A stretch of 19,958 nucleotides of DNA from Umezawaea sp049997955 (GTDB lineage Bacteria; Actinomycetota; Actinomycetes; Mycobacteriales; Pseudonocardiaceae). The stretch is taken from positions 1 through 19,958 of the forward strand of contig JAEBDY010000036.1 of the NCBI GenBank assembly GCA_049997955.1, in the 5' to 3' direction. A program made the position numbers and the translations under genes. Numbering within the stretch: position 1 is the first letter of the stretch; the number at the start of each line of letters is the position of its first letter. Below, piece by piece: positions 1 to 7,621 of the stretch. The notes beneath the pieces are model-generated. The model saw only the letters and a list, made by a program, of their open reading frames with translations, made no database searches and was not told the DNA's origin.

Positions 1-12
1 ATACTGATCATC

Positions 13-70
13 GAAGCCCTTGGTTGTGATCTTCCTTCTGTCGCAAGAAGAATGATCAACCAAGGGCTTC
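13..70. repeat. 14-bp perfect inverted repeat, probable IS-end or hairpin
   Basis: The arms GAAGCCCTTGGTTG (13-26) and CAACCAAGGGCTTC (57-70) are perfect reverse complements. The 30-nt spacer holds a second small inverted repeat (CTTCT/AGAAG), so the whole stretch could fold into a long hairpin. The 10-mer ATGATCAACC also occurs twice directly, at 52-61 and 75-84. It lies just beyond the 3' end of a transposase remnant, so a terminal repeat or tip-to-tip IS junction is the likeliest reading; a bidirectional terminator is an alternative. The repeat is directly visible; its role is inference. Confidence 0.6.
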
Positions 71-78
71 ATCCATGA

Positions 79-273
79 TCAACCGGGTGCCCCGTCGAGC
101 CCCGAGACCATAAAACTCAAGCTAAGGCGTGGTTCATAAGCTGGTGAGAGCCACTCGCAGATGATGGTGATGGTCAGGACGGCCTGAAAGCGGACGGCCA
201 ACTTGTCGTAGCGGGTGGCAACGTCACGGTGGCGTTCGAGTCGGACGATGCCGTTCTTGATGGCATGACGCAC
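79..273 (-). pseudogene. C-terminal remnant of an IS5-type transposase
   Basis: The minus-strand frame encodes a 64-residue peptide whose residues about 8-42 (NGIVRLERHRDVATRYDKLAV followed by a hydrophobic run ending CEWL) match the conserved C-terminal block of actinobacterial IS5-family transposases, usually of the form VER-LKQ-RAVATRYDKLA-EWL. The DDE catalytic core that should lie upstream is absent; the sequence to the right (274-379) shows no transposase coding. The normal stop after the EWL block is also lost, and the frame runs on into unrelated residues. This is therefore a decayed fragment. The family assignment comes from memory of the motif and is firm at superfamily level, less so for the exact subgroup. 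Confidence 0.7.
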
Positions 274-320
274 TGTCGGCTACCAGGCGCTGGCCTGGCG
301 TGCCGTCCGTGGCCGTGAGC

Positions 321-351
321 GGCTGACCCGGATGTCCACGGGTGATCAGCC
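321..351 (-). terminator. Candidate hairpin terminator of the LysR gene
   Basis: GGCTGACCCG (321-330) pairs with CGGG (339-342) and TCAGCC (346-351), with a three-base bulge (TGA) and an 8-nt loop. That makes a ten-pair GC-rich stem starting 28 nt past the regulator's stop codon on the minus strand. No T-tract follows it, as is common for actinobacterial hairpin terminators. Termination is inferred; only the hairpin is seen. Confidence 0.45.
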
Positions 352-379
352 GCGACCTGAGTGGCGATAGGTCACGTGT

Positions 380-1345
380 TCAAGCGGTGTGGCCTGCCAT
401 CCGCGCCGGGCCGGCTCCTGGCCGCGGTGTCGGAGCGCCGACATCCTGGCTGACTCGGCGCACAAGGTCCAGCAGCCAGCGGTGACCGGGGTCGAGCCGA
501 TGGCTGGGGTGCGACCAGGCCACCTCGAGGACTGGAGGCAGCGTCACCGGCAGTTCGACGCGACGCAGACCCTGCGACGATAGATCTCCGGCCACCAGTT
601 CGTGGGCGAGCACGAGGAGCTGGGTCCCGACGACCATGCGGTGCAGCAGCGTGAGGTTTTGGATCTTGACTGTGTTGCGCCGGTCGATGCCGAGGGCGGC
701 AAGCGCCGCGTCCGCGGGCGAGTTCATCGGTGGATCGCGGAACGAGACCACCCACCGTGCCGCCGTCACTTCCGGTGCGGTCAGCGAGTCGCCTACGGCG
801 TGGTTGTCCTGGGAGGTCACGCAGACCCAGTGGTCCTCGTAGAGATCTGCGCTGTCGATGTCCGGGGCGGTGAAGAGACCGCGGGGGGCGATCATGATGT
901 CGATGGAGCGCATCGCCGTCGTCGGGTCCAGGGCGAAGTGTGGATCCAGCGGCTGAAGGTTCAGGGTGACGCCGGGAGCGGCGGTCGTGACCGCACGGAT
1001 CAGAGCCGGTCCGAGCAGGGAGAGGACCGAGTCCGAGCACTGGATAGTGAATTCCCGCGTCGACCTCAGCGGGTCGAAGTCGGGGCGGGCGGTGAGCAGC
1101 AGGTGCAGGCCGGCGACCGTCTCGGCGACCTGGTCTCGCAACGCCTGGGCCAGTGGGGTGAGCTCGTAGATGGTGCCGACCCGCTCGAGGAGCGGATCGT
1201 TGAAGTGCCTGCGGAGCCGGCCGAGGGCGGCGCTGGCTCCCGGCTGGCTCAGGCCCACCCGTTCGCTGGCGCGCGTCACGTTGCGTTCCTCCAGGAGGGC
1301 GTGCAACACGACCACCAGGTTGAGGTCCAGGCTCGGCAGTTCCAC
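380..1345 (-). CDS. LysR-family transcriptional regulator
   Basis: This 321-residue protein begins VELPSLDLNLVVVLHALLEE. A winged helix-turn-helix follows at about residues 20-57 (VTRASERVGLSQPGASAALGRL), then the linker region and a LysR substrate-binding domain (about 90-300), as in the NodD/LinR-like branch of LysR regulators. I chose the GTG at 1345 because the frame upstream lacks the family N-terminus and GAGGGG sits 4 nt before it; an upstream ATG at 1438 would add 31 unrelated residues. The length fits the family (about 300-320). It is transcribed away from the catabolic genes across a 239-bp control region with palindromes, the classic LysR layout. By analogy it probably activates 1585 onward in response to an aromatic effector or ring-cleavage product. 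The effector is unknown. Confidence 0.93.
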   Translation of the reverse strand: MELPSLDLNLVVVLHALLEERNVTRASERVGLSQPGASAALGRLRRHFNDPLLERVGTIYELTPLAQALRDQVAETVAGLHLLLTARPDFDPLRSTREFTIQCSDSVLSLLGPALIRAVTTAAPGVTLNLQPLDPHFALDPTTAMRSIDIMIAPRGLFTAPDIDSADLYEDHWVCVTSQDNHAVGDSLTAPEVTAARWVVSFRDPPMNSPADAALAALGIDRRNTVKIQNLTLLHRMVVGTQLLVLAHELVAGDLSSQGLRRVELPVTLPPVLEVAWSHPSHRLDPGHRWLLDLVRRVSQDVGAPTPRPGAGPARMAGHTA

Positions 1346-1584
1346 ACGTACCCCTCGCGTTTCTTGCACCGGCCTTCCCAGCTTCGAACACCGTAGGTGG
1401 TCAAGGTAGCCCAGGGCGGCTGGCCGCGTCTGCGACAAATGTCGTACCAGGCTCGTTCACGCGGCGGTAATGCGCCATACATAAGCGGGGCCTATGGCCG
1501 GCCATATCGAACCGGCGTTTCCCTTGTGTGACGGTCGTCGCACATCCTGTCCCGGTACAGCGGTGACAGAGGAGGCCAGGCCGA
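1346..1584. promoter_or_regulatory. Divergent control region between lysR and the catabolic operon
   Basis: The 239 non-coding bases separate two outward-facing genes. CCATA occurs at 1475-1479 and 1502-1506 and its inverse TATGG at 1493-1497, giving ATG-N7-CAT (1470-1482) and a perfect palindrome at 1493-1506. Nearer the operon, GTGTGAC (1526-1532) faces GTCGCAC (1537-1543), a seven-pair stem with one G-T wobble and a four-base loop in the probable leader. AGGAGG at 1570-1575 is the ribosome binding site of the first catabolic gene. I could not place convincing -35/-10 boxes; TTGTGT at 1524-1529 lacks a well-spaced -10. Confidence 0.6.
1493..1506. promoter_or_regulatory. Perfect 14-bp palindrome, candidate LysR operator
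   Basis: TATGGCCGGCCATA reads the same on both strands and lies about 150 bp upstream of the regulator start and 79 bp upstream of the first catabolic gene. LysR-type proteins bind interrupted dyads (often T-N11-A) in such divergent gaps; this dyad is T-N12-A, close to but not exactly that form. Binding is inferred from position and symmetry only. Confidence 0.45.
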
Positions 1585-2583
1585 GTGGATCAGCGCATAG
1601 TCCGTTCCGGACCACGATCGATCGAGCACGCAGGCCCATGGGCACTGGGGCGTTTCCGCCGTCCCGGTGGCTCGTCGTTCCCCGGGCTTGTGCGGCACGA
1701 CCGGGTTCTGGACCTGTCCTGCCGGGACGAGGTCGGCAGGCCCGCGTCGCCGGCCTCGTTGTTCTACGACTGGGATGCCGTGCTCCCGCGGCTTGAGCAG
1801 CTCGCCCAGGTCACCGAGGGGTGGGTTCGGCTGGCCGGCCTGGAGGTTCTCAGCCCGGCCGAACCCCGGCAGATCTTCCAGGCGGGTGCGAACTACCGCT
1901 CCCACGTCCTTGACCTGGTCGTCGCTCACCACGACGGCGCCGATGGCCGCACCGCGCAACAGGTCCGGGCCGACGCCGCCGCCCACATGGACGACCGTTT
2001 GGCGATGCCGCCGTTCGTTTTCCAGGGACTGCCCAGTGCGATCTGCGGCGCCTTCGACGATGTCGTGATTCCGCACGGTGCCGAACAGCCCGACTGGGAG
2101 CTGGAACTGGCGGTCGTGATCGGCCGGACAGCGCGCCGGGTTCCGGCCGAGAAGGCCATGGAGTTCGTCGCGGGATGGACGATTGCCAACGACCTCACGC
2201 TGCGCGAGAAGGTCTTTCGCAAGGATTCCCCCGGCCTAGGCGCGGACTGGCTCGGCTCCAAGAACCGCCCCACCTTCCTGCCGGTCGGCCCGGTGGTGGT
2301 GCCCTGCGGATCGCTGCCGGATCCGGGTGATCTCCGGGTGACCCTGCGGCTCAACGGCGAGGTCATGCAGGACGCGTCCACCACCGAGCTGATCTTCGAC
2401 GTGGCTCGTCTGGTGGCCTACTGCTCCGACGTGGCGACTCTGCTCCCGGGCGACCTGCTGCTGACCGGCAGTCCCGCCGGCAACGGTCTGGCGCACGGCC
2501 GTCTGCTTCGCGCCGGAGACGTCATGGACTCCACCATCTCGGGCCTCGGCGCGCAGTCCAACCGCTGCGTCGACGAGACCTGA
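1585..2583 (+). CDS. Fumarylacetoacetate hydrolase-fold protein (first copy)
   Basis: The 332-residue protein has an N-terminal beta domain (about 18-95), then the FAH core. Its metal-site pattern is visible as D170-W-E172-L-E174 followed by D203 in AGWTIANDLT. QAGANYRSH (99-107) carries the Tyr and His usual near the active site, and GSKNRP and TGSPAG loops follow. FAH-fold enzymes cleave or hydrate diketo acids such as acylpyruvates, or decarboxylate them. Here it likely acts on a ring-opening product made by the next gene's dioxygenase. The GTG start is chosen because AGGAGG lies 9 nt upstream and the N-terminus matches the family. It opens the operon, 31 bp before the dioxygenase. The substrate cannot be read from sequence; hydratase, hydrolase and decarboxylase are all possible. 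Confidence 0.88.
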   Translation: MDQRIVRSGPRSIEHAGPWALGRFRRPGGSSFPGLVRHDRVLDLSCRDEVGRPASPASLFYDWDAVLPRLEQLAQVTEGWVRLAGLEVLSPAEPRQIFQAGANYRSHVLDLVVAHHDGADGRTAQQVRADAAAHMDDRLAMPPFVFQGLPSAICGAFDDVVIPHGAEQPDWELELAVVIGRTARRVPAEKAMEFVAGWTIANDLTLREKVFRKDSPGLGADWLGSKNRPTFLPVGPVVVPCGSLPDPGDLRVTLRLNGEVMQDASTTELIFDVARLVAYCSDVATLLPGDLLLTGSPAGNGLAHGRLLRAGDVMDSTISGLGAQSNRCVDET

Positions 2584-2614
2584 GCCCGCTCTGACGCATT
2601 CTCGAAGGACGAGC

Positions 2615-3553
2615 ATGACCGATCGTTTGATCACCCATCTCCGCCACGTCGACCTGGCTGTGCCCGACTTCGCCAAGCAGCGCGAGTTCTACACCACGCT
2701 GTGGGGACTCACCCCGGTGGCGGAGGACACGGGGATCGTGTTCCTCGCCGCCGAGGGGTCACCTGAGCAGTACGTGGTACGGCTGCGTGAGGACACCGAC
2801 AAGCGTCTCGACCTGATCGCCTACGGCGCGGCCTCGGGCGCGGACGTCGACACGCTGGCCGAGCGACTCGGCATGGCCGGCGTTCAGCTGATCACCGAGC
2901 CCGGCCGGTTGCCGACCGCCGGTGGCGGCTACGGGTTCCGCTTCTTCGACGTCGACGGCCGCACTGTTGAGATCTCCGCCGAGGTCGAGAACCGGGTGCA
3001 CCGGCGGATCGAGAAGAGCGAGTCGATTCCCGTACGGCTCTCACACGTGGTGATCAACTCGCCGGACGTGGACCGCACCCAGCAGTTCTACGAACAGCAC
3101 CTCGGCTTCGCGCTCTCCGACACGCTCGTGCATCCGCACGTCGGCGACCTGATGAAGTTCATGCGCTGCAACCCCCAGCACCACAGCCTGGCCATCGCGA
3201 AGGCGCCGCACACCTCCGTGCACCACCTCTCGTTCGAGATGCGCGGCCTCGACGAGTACCTGCGCGGAACCGGTCGTCTGCTGCGCGCCGGAACCCCGAT
3301 GATCTGGGGTCCGGGCAGGCACCTGGCGGGTGACAACACGTTCAGCTACTTCGTCGACCCGCACGGAAACACCGTCGAGTACACCACCGAGCTGGAGTTG
3401 CTCGACGAGGACAGCTGGCATCCCAGCCTGCACGACGTGACCGACCCGGACGTGCAGGACCAATGGGGGACGGCGAACCCGTTCGACGAACTGGTCGGCC
3501 AGCAGACATTCAACGATCCGGACCCCGGCTGCTTCACCGCGCCGCCGGTCTGA
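2615..3553 (+). CDS. Type I extradiol (VOC-fold) ring-cleavage dioxygenase
   Basis: The 312 residues form two tandem VOC modules (about 7-125 and 139-260). The C-terminal module holds the iron site: H144 (RLSHVVINS), H203 or H204 (SVHHLSFE) and E255 (GNTVEY). Second-sphere residues H236 and Y245 sit in GRHLAGDNTFSYFVDPHG, a near match to the PROSITE extradiol signature with Ser before the Tyr. These line up in spacing with BphC-type enzymes (H146, H210, H241, Y250, E260), so an active Fe(II) catecholic dioxygenase is likely rather than a glyoxalase or bleomycin-binding protein. GAAGGA lies 5 nt before the ATG. It sits between an FAH-fold protein and a flavin hydroxylase, so it probably cleaves the diol that hydroxylase makes. 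The aromatic substrate is unknown. Confidence 0.92.
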   Translation: MTDRLITHLRHVDLAVPDFAKQREFYTTLWGLTPVAEDTGIVFLAAEGSPEQYVVRLREDTDKRLDLIAYGAASGADVDTLAERLGMAGVQLITEPGRLPTAGGGYGFRFFDVDGRTVEISAEVENRVHRRIEKSESIPVRLSHVVINSPDVDRTQQFYEQHLGFALSDTLVHPHVGDLMKFMRCNPQHHSLAIAKAPHTSVHHLSFEMRGLDEYLRGTGRLLRAGTPMIWGPGRHLAGDNTFSYFVDPHGNTVEYTTELELLDEDSWHPSLHDVTDPDVQDQWGTANPFDELVGQQTFNDPDPGCFTAPPV

Positions 3554-3586
3554 ACCCCCATTCCGCACGAGAAGAAGGAATCCCGG

Positions 3587-4717
3587 GTGACCGCAGTCAG
3601 CAGTGTCCTGGTGATCGGCGGCGGCGTCGCCGGCACCGCGACCGCCATCCTTTTGGCGGAAGCGGGCGTCAGCGTCACCGTCGTCGAGATCAGCCCGACC
3701 GTGTCCGCGCTCGGATCCGGCATCACGTTGCAGGCCAACGCCTTGCGCGTCCTGCGTCGCCTCGCGATCCTCGAGGACTGCCTCGTCCAGGGCGCGGATT
3801 CGGCACAGTTGCGGCTGCGTGCTCCCGACCCCGACGCGACCGTGCTCGCCGTGCTTCCGGAGAAGCTGCCGGACGGACTCGATGTGCCGGCGGCCATTGG
3901 GATGTACCGGCCGACGCTGGCGAACCTGCTGTTCGAGCGGGCACGGGCAGTCGGCGTGAAGTTCCGGTTCGCTACGAAGGCCGACGACCTGAGTCAGGAC
4001 GCCGGCGGTGTCGATGTCGTCTTCTCCGACGGCGGGCGTGGCCGCTACGACCTGGTGGTGGCCGCCGACGGCATCCGGTCCGCGACGCGGGCCATGCTCG
4101 GCCTCCAGCTCGAGACCCGGCCGGTCGGAATGGGCATCTGGCGGGTGTTCGCGCCCCGGCCCGCTTCAGTGGCCACCGGCGAACTCTATTACGGCGGCGC
4201 CTGCTACATCGCCGGCTACACCCCGACCTCGACCGATACGCTGTACGCCTTCCTGGTCGAGGACGTTCAGGACCGCTCGCGTTTGTCGCCGGAGGAGAAG
4301 GTGGCGACGGTGCGTTCGCTGGCCGCCCACTACGGCGGTCCGTGGAACGAGATCCGCGAGTCGATCACCGACCCCGACCGGATCCATTACACCCGCTTCG
4401 AGGCGCACCTGCTCGAGGCACCGTGGAACCGCGGCCGGGTGGTGTTCATCGGCGACGCGGCGCACACCTGCCCGCCGACTCTTGCCCAAGGTGCGGCGAT
4501 GGCGTTCGAGGACGCGCTGGTGCTGGCCGAACTGCTCGTCGCGGCCGACCGCGTCGACCAGCAGTTGTGGGACCGGTTCCACGACCGACGGATGGAGCGG
4601 GTCCGGGCCGTCGTCGACGGCTCGCTGCAACTCGCGCAATGGCAGCTCGACCGGGTGCGCGGTGACCTTCCCGGTTTGATGGGCCGGGTCGCTGCCGTCA
4701 CCGGCCGACCGGCGTGA
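3587..4717 (+). CDS. FAD-dependent aromatic monooxygenase (class A flavoprotein)
   Basis: The 376-residue protein shows the Rossmann FAD fingerprint at 7-34 (VLVIGGGVAGTATAILLAE), the DG motif around D161-G162 (VVAADGIRSATR), and the second FAD motif G289-D290 in FIGDAAHTCPPTLAQGAAMA followed by AFEDALVLAELL. This is the salicylate/3-hydroxybenzoate hydroxylase (UbiH/COG0654) architecture, which uses NAD(P)H and O2 to hydroxylate, sometimes with decarboxylation, a phenolic acid. The GTG start has AAGGA about 7 nt upstream; the gap to the dioxygenase is 33 bp. The likely role is to create the ring diol cleaved by the upstream VOC enzyme. The regiochemistry and substrate are not deducible from the sequence. 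Confidence 0.92.
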   Translation: MTAVSSVLVIGGGVAGTATAILLAEAGVSVTVVEISPTVSALGSGITLQANALRVLRRLAILEDCLVQGADSAQLRLRAPDPDATVLAVLPEKLPDGLDVPAAIGMYRPTLANLLFERARAVGVKFRFATKADDLSQDAGGVDVVFSDGGRGRYDLVVAADGIRSATRAMLGLQLETRPVGMGIWRVFAPRPASVATGELYYGGACYIAGYTPTSTDTLYAFLVEDVQDRSRLSPEEKVATVRSLAAHYGGPWNEIRESITDPDRIHYTRFEAHLLEAPWNRGRVVFIGDAAHTCPPTLAQGAAMAFEDALVLAELLVAADRVDQQLWDRFHDRRMERVRAVVDGSLQLAQWQLDRVRGDLPGLMGRVAAVTGRPA

Positions 4718-4726
4718 GGAGCAGAG

Positions 4727-5758
4727 ATGACCAGCACCGTTCCCGCCGTTGACGTCCACGCGCACGTGGGCCTGCCCGCCGTGGATGCTCTGCTCGACGG
4801 GCAGAGCGGCCTGACCGCGCAGCGCCGGGCGGACGCCGCGACCCTCGGTCCCACCTCGCTGGCCTACAACCTGCGGCAACTCGCCGAACTCGGACCGCGA
4901 CTGACCGAACTGGACACTCGTCTGCAGGCCATGGATGACTCCCGTGTGGACGTGCAGGCCGTGAGCCCCTCGCCGGTGCCGATCGCCTGGGCCGGCCGCG
5001 AACTCGCGATCCGGGCCGTCGCGATGACCAACGAGGCCGTGAAGCAGTACTGCGACCAGGCCCCGCAACGGCTGTGGCCGGTCGGCACGGTCGCGCTGCA
5101 CCACCCCGACCTCGCGGTGAAGCAGCTAACCGCTGCCGTGCGCGACCTCGGTCTGCGCGGGGTGCAGATCTCCACCTCCGCCGGACCCGGCCGAGAGCTC
5201 GACGCCCCCGAGCTCGCCGAATTCTGGGCAGCGGCGGAAGAACTGGGCACCGCGGTGCTGATCCACCCGTGGGGGTGCACACTCGGCGAACGGCTCAACG
5301 CCTACTACCTGTTCAACACCGTCGGCAATCCCACCGAGACCGCCCTCGCGCTGTCCCGGATCATCTTCTCGGGCGTCCTCGAGCGCCACCCACGGCTGCG
5401 GATCTGGTCGGCCCACGGCGGAGGCTATCTGGCCAGCTACATCGTGCGGGCCGACCACGCCTGGCAGGCCCGCGCCGACGCACACACCACCCGGGAGCCG
5501 CCGAGCACCCTGTTGCGCCGGACATTCGTCGACTCGCTGGTCTACGACAGCGCACAGCTGCGGCATCTGGTCGAGGTGATGGGCCCCGGTCAGGTGACCC
5601 TGGGCAGCGACTACCCGTTCGACATGGGCGTGGACGACCCGGTGGACCGGCTGGAGGCAGCCGGGTTCGACGGCCCGACGACCGCCGCGATCCGCGGTGG
5701 CAACGCTCTGCGACTGCTGGGCGCCGTACACCCCATCGCAAAGGAGCAACCGCGGTGA
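4727..5758 (+). CDS. Amidohydrolase-superfamily decarboxylase, ACMSD-like
   Basis: This 343-residue TIM-barrel protein has metal ligands H11-x-H13 (DVHAHV), H180 (VLIHPWG) and D295 (LGSDYPF), plus a catalytic-type H230 (SAHGGGY). The spacing matches my recollection of ACMSD (H9, H11, H177, H228, D294). That group decarboxylates carboxylated ring-opening products or phenolic acids without oxidation: ACMSD, gamma-resorcylate decarboxylase, 5-carboxyvanillate decarboxylase LigW. The ATG follows GAGGAG, which overlaps the previous stop region, with a 9-bp gap. It overlaps the next gene by 4 bp (GTGA). In this operon it may decarboxylate the semialdehyde made by the VOC dioxygenase, as in protocatechuate 2,3-cleavage, or a phenolic acid before cleavage. 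It is not LigI-like: the HPWG and SDYPF blocks are ACMSD-type. Confidence 0.88.
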   Translation: MTSTVPAVDVHAHVGLPAVDALLDGQSGLTAQRRADAATLGPTSLAYNLRQLAELGPRLTELDTRLQAMDDSRVDVQAVSPSPVPIAWAGRELAIRAVAMTNEAVKQYCDQAPQRLWPVGTVALHHPDLAVKQLTAAVRDLGLRGVQISTSAGPGRELDAPELAEFWAAAEELGTAVLIHPWGCTLGERLNAYYLFNTVGNPTETALALSRIIFSGVLERHPRLRIWSAHGGGYLASYIVRADHAWQARADAHTTREPPSTLLRRTFVDSLVYDSAQLRHLVEVMGPGQVTLGSDYPFDMGVDDPVDRLEAAGFDGPTTAAIRGGNALRLLGAVHPIAKEQPR

Positions 5759-6696
5759 GAATCGCGCGTCACCGCACTCCCGCAGGTCCGCGGATCGCCG
5801 TGTGCGACGGCGACGAACTGGTCGACCTGGATGCCGAACCGGACCTGGTGGCTCTGATCGCCGAGGACGGCCTGCTGGCCGATCTGGCAGGCGCCGCGAT
5901 CCGGCGCCGGCGGACGGTGACACCGTTGGCGGCCGCGGACCTGCTCGCGCCGCTGCGGCCACCGACCTTCCGCGACTTCTCGACGTTCTACGAGCACGCC
6001 AACGGCATCTCCCGCAACGGCCGGCCCGGCGGCGGGGTGGCTCCGGAATTCTTCGAGATCCCCACCTTCTACTTCTCCAACCCCTACGCGGTCACCGGCC
6101 CGTACGACGATGTCGCTGTTCCGCCCGGCTGCGAGCTTTTCGATTTCGAACTCGAGGTGGGAGCGGTGGTCGGTCGGCCGGGACGCGACATCGCCGTGGC
6201 GGACGCCGCCGCGCACCTGGCCGGCTTCGTCATCGTCAACGACTTCTCCGCCCGGGACATCCAGTTCCACGAGATGCGCGTCGGATTGGGGCCGGCGAAG
6301 GGCAAGGACAGCGCCACCGCGCTCGGCACGCTGTTCGTGACCCCCGATGAGCTCGAGCCGCACCGCTCGGGCCCGTCGTACGACCTGCGCATGGAGGTTC
6401 GGGTCAACGACCGGCTGGTCGGCGGGGACTCCCTGGCGAACATGTCGTGGACGTTCGACGCGCTGATCGCGTACGCCTCGCGCGGCACCGAGGTCCGCCC
6501 AGGTGATCTTCTCGGCTCCGGCACCTGCCAGAACGGCTGCCTCGCCGAACTCTGGGGCCGGTTCGGACGGGACCACCTTCCGCCGCTGCGACCCGGCGAT
6601 GTCGTCACCACCACCGTCACCGGTCTGGGGGAGACCCGCAACCGAGTCGTGCCGGGACCTGCACGTCACCCCATCGCTTCGTGGAGGACCGCATGA
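5755..6696 (+). CDS. Fumarylacetoacetate hydrolase-family protein (second copy)
   Basis: The 313-residue protein belongs to the longer FAH branch: RDFSTFYEHA near 73-82, EIPTFYFSNP at 101-110, metal-site D130-F-E132-L-E134, VNDFSARDIQ with D163, GPAKGKDSATALG, and the C-terminal GSGTCQNGCLAELWGR. These blocks are typical of FAH and fumarylpyruvate/acylpyruvate hydrolases, which split a C-C bond in a 1,3-diketo acid. The GTG start at 5755 overlaps the previous TGA by 4 bp and has AAGGAG 8 nt upstream, so a longer open frame extending upstream is an artefact. It is clearly a different subfamily from the first FAH-fold gene of the operon, so the two probably act at different steps (for example hydration/decarboxylation versus C-C hydrolysis). 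Confidence 0.9.
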   Translation: MRIARHRTPAGPRIAVCDGDELVDLDAEPDLVALIAEDGLLADLAGAAIRRRRTVTPLAAADLLAPLRPPTFRDFSTFYEHANGISRNGRPGGGVAPEFFEIPTFYFSNPYAVTGPYDDVAVPPGCELFDFELEVGAVVGRPGRDIAVADAAAHLAGFVIVNDFSARDIQFHEMRVGLGPAKGKDSATALGTLFVTPDELEPHRSGPSYDLRMEVRVNDRLVGGDSLANMSWTFDALIAYASRGTEVRPGDLLGSGTCQNGCLAELWGRFGRDHLPPLRPGDVVTTTVTGLGETRNRVVPGPARHPIASWRTA

Positions 6697-7610
6697 GCTC
6701 GCACCGCGATGCCGAGGAGATCGCCGACGGCGTCTTCGCGTTCGTCCAGCCGGACGGAAGCTGGATGATCAACAACGCCGGCTTCGTCTGCGCTCCGGAC
6801 GGGGTCGCCGTCGTCGACGCGTCCTCCACCGAGCGACGCACCCGCGACCTGATCGGCACCGTCGCGAAACGCAGCCCAGCGCCGATCCGCACGCTGATCA
6901 ACACGCACAGCCACCCTGACCACACGGCGGGCAACGGCCTGTTCGCAGGGGCCACGATCGTGGGCCACGAGAATGCCCGAACCGAGATGCTGGGCCTCGG
7001 TCTGCCGCGCAACGGACCCATCTGGTCGCACGTGGACTACGGCGAGCTGGAACTGGCGCCGCCGTTCTTGACCTTCACCGACCGGCTGACGCTGTGGGCA
7101 GGCGACCTCGAATGCCGGCTGATCTACTGCGGCGGCCCCGCCCACACGAACAACGACATCGTCGTGTGGATTCCCGAACACCGGGTCCTGTTCGCCGGAG
7201 ACCTGGTGTTCAACGGGGGAACCCCGTTCCTGCTCTCCGGGTCGGTCACCGGCGCCATCGACGTCCTGCAGAGGTTCGTCAAGCCGCTGGGCGCCACCAC
7301 GATCGTGCCGGGACACGGCCCGGTCTGCGGCCCGGACGTCATCGATGACGTCCTGGACTACCTGCGGTTCATCGACAGACTCGCCGTTGACGGCATGGCA
7401 GCCGGGGTGACGCCGCTGGAATTGGCCCGCGGCACCGACCTCGGGAAGTACGCCGAACTCACCGATCCCGAACGCATCGTGGGCAACCTGCACCGGGCGT
7501 ACGCCGACCACCGCACGCCGGAACAGCCGGGCGCGCCCATCGACGTGATGGGGGCGCTGCGGCAGATGGTCGAGTACAACGGCGGCCTGCCACTGACCTG
7601 CCGGGCCTGA
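6693..7610 (+). CDS. Metallo-beta-lactamase-fold hydrolase
   Basis: The 305-residue protein has the binuclear metal motif H72-x-H74-x-D76-H77 (NTHSHPDHTAGN), then H151 (GGPAHTNND), D170 (FAGDLVF) and H208 (VPGHGPVCG), the complete ligand set of the superfamily. The ATG at 6693 overlaps the upstream stop (ATGA) with GGAGG 5 nt before it; a GTG 12 nt further upstream would displace that Shine-Dalgarno. A hydrolytic role on a thioester, lactone or ester intermediate is typical when this fold appears in aromatic operons. Nothing marks it as a true beta-lactamase: there is no signal peptide and the setting is catabolic. It ends the left operon, with 98 non-coding bases before the transporter. Substrate unknown. 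Confidence 0.9.
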   Translation: MSSHRDAEEIADGVFAFVQPDGSWMINNAGFVCAPDGVAVVDASSTERRTRDLIGTVAKRSPAPIRTLINTHSHPDHTAGNGLFAGATIVGHENARTEMLGLGLPRNGPIWSHVDYGELELAPPFLTFTDRLTLWAGDLECRLIYCGGPAHTNNDIVVWIPEHRVLFAGDLVFNGGTPFLLSGSVTGAIDVLQRFVKPLGATTIVPGHGPVCGPDVIDDVLDYLRFIDRLAVDGMAAGVTPLELARGTDLGKYAELTDPERIVGNLHRAYADHRTPEQPGAPIDVMGALRQMVEYNGGLPLTCRA

Positions 7611-7621
7611 CCCGGCCTGAT

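Noticed and set aside
602..1396. 264-codon plus-strand frame opposite the regulator
   Set aside because: It is antisense to a LysR gene with a full helix-turn-helix and has no recognisable domain.
2615..3553. Glyoxalase or bleomycin-resistance protein reading of the VOC gene
   Set aside because: Two tandem modules, H144, H203/204, E255 and the second-sphere H236 and Y245 fit an extradiol dioxygenase.
3463..4665. 400-codon plus-strand frame overlapping the flavin monooxygenase
   Set aside because: The translation is Arg/Gly/Pro-rich without motifs, whereas the other frame carries all FAD motifs of a class A monooxygenase.
6693..7610. Beta-lactamase (antibiotic resistance) reading of the MBL-fold gene
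   Set aside because: There is no signal peptide, it is co-translated with catabolic genes, and the fold is shared by many hydrolases.
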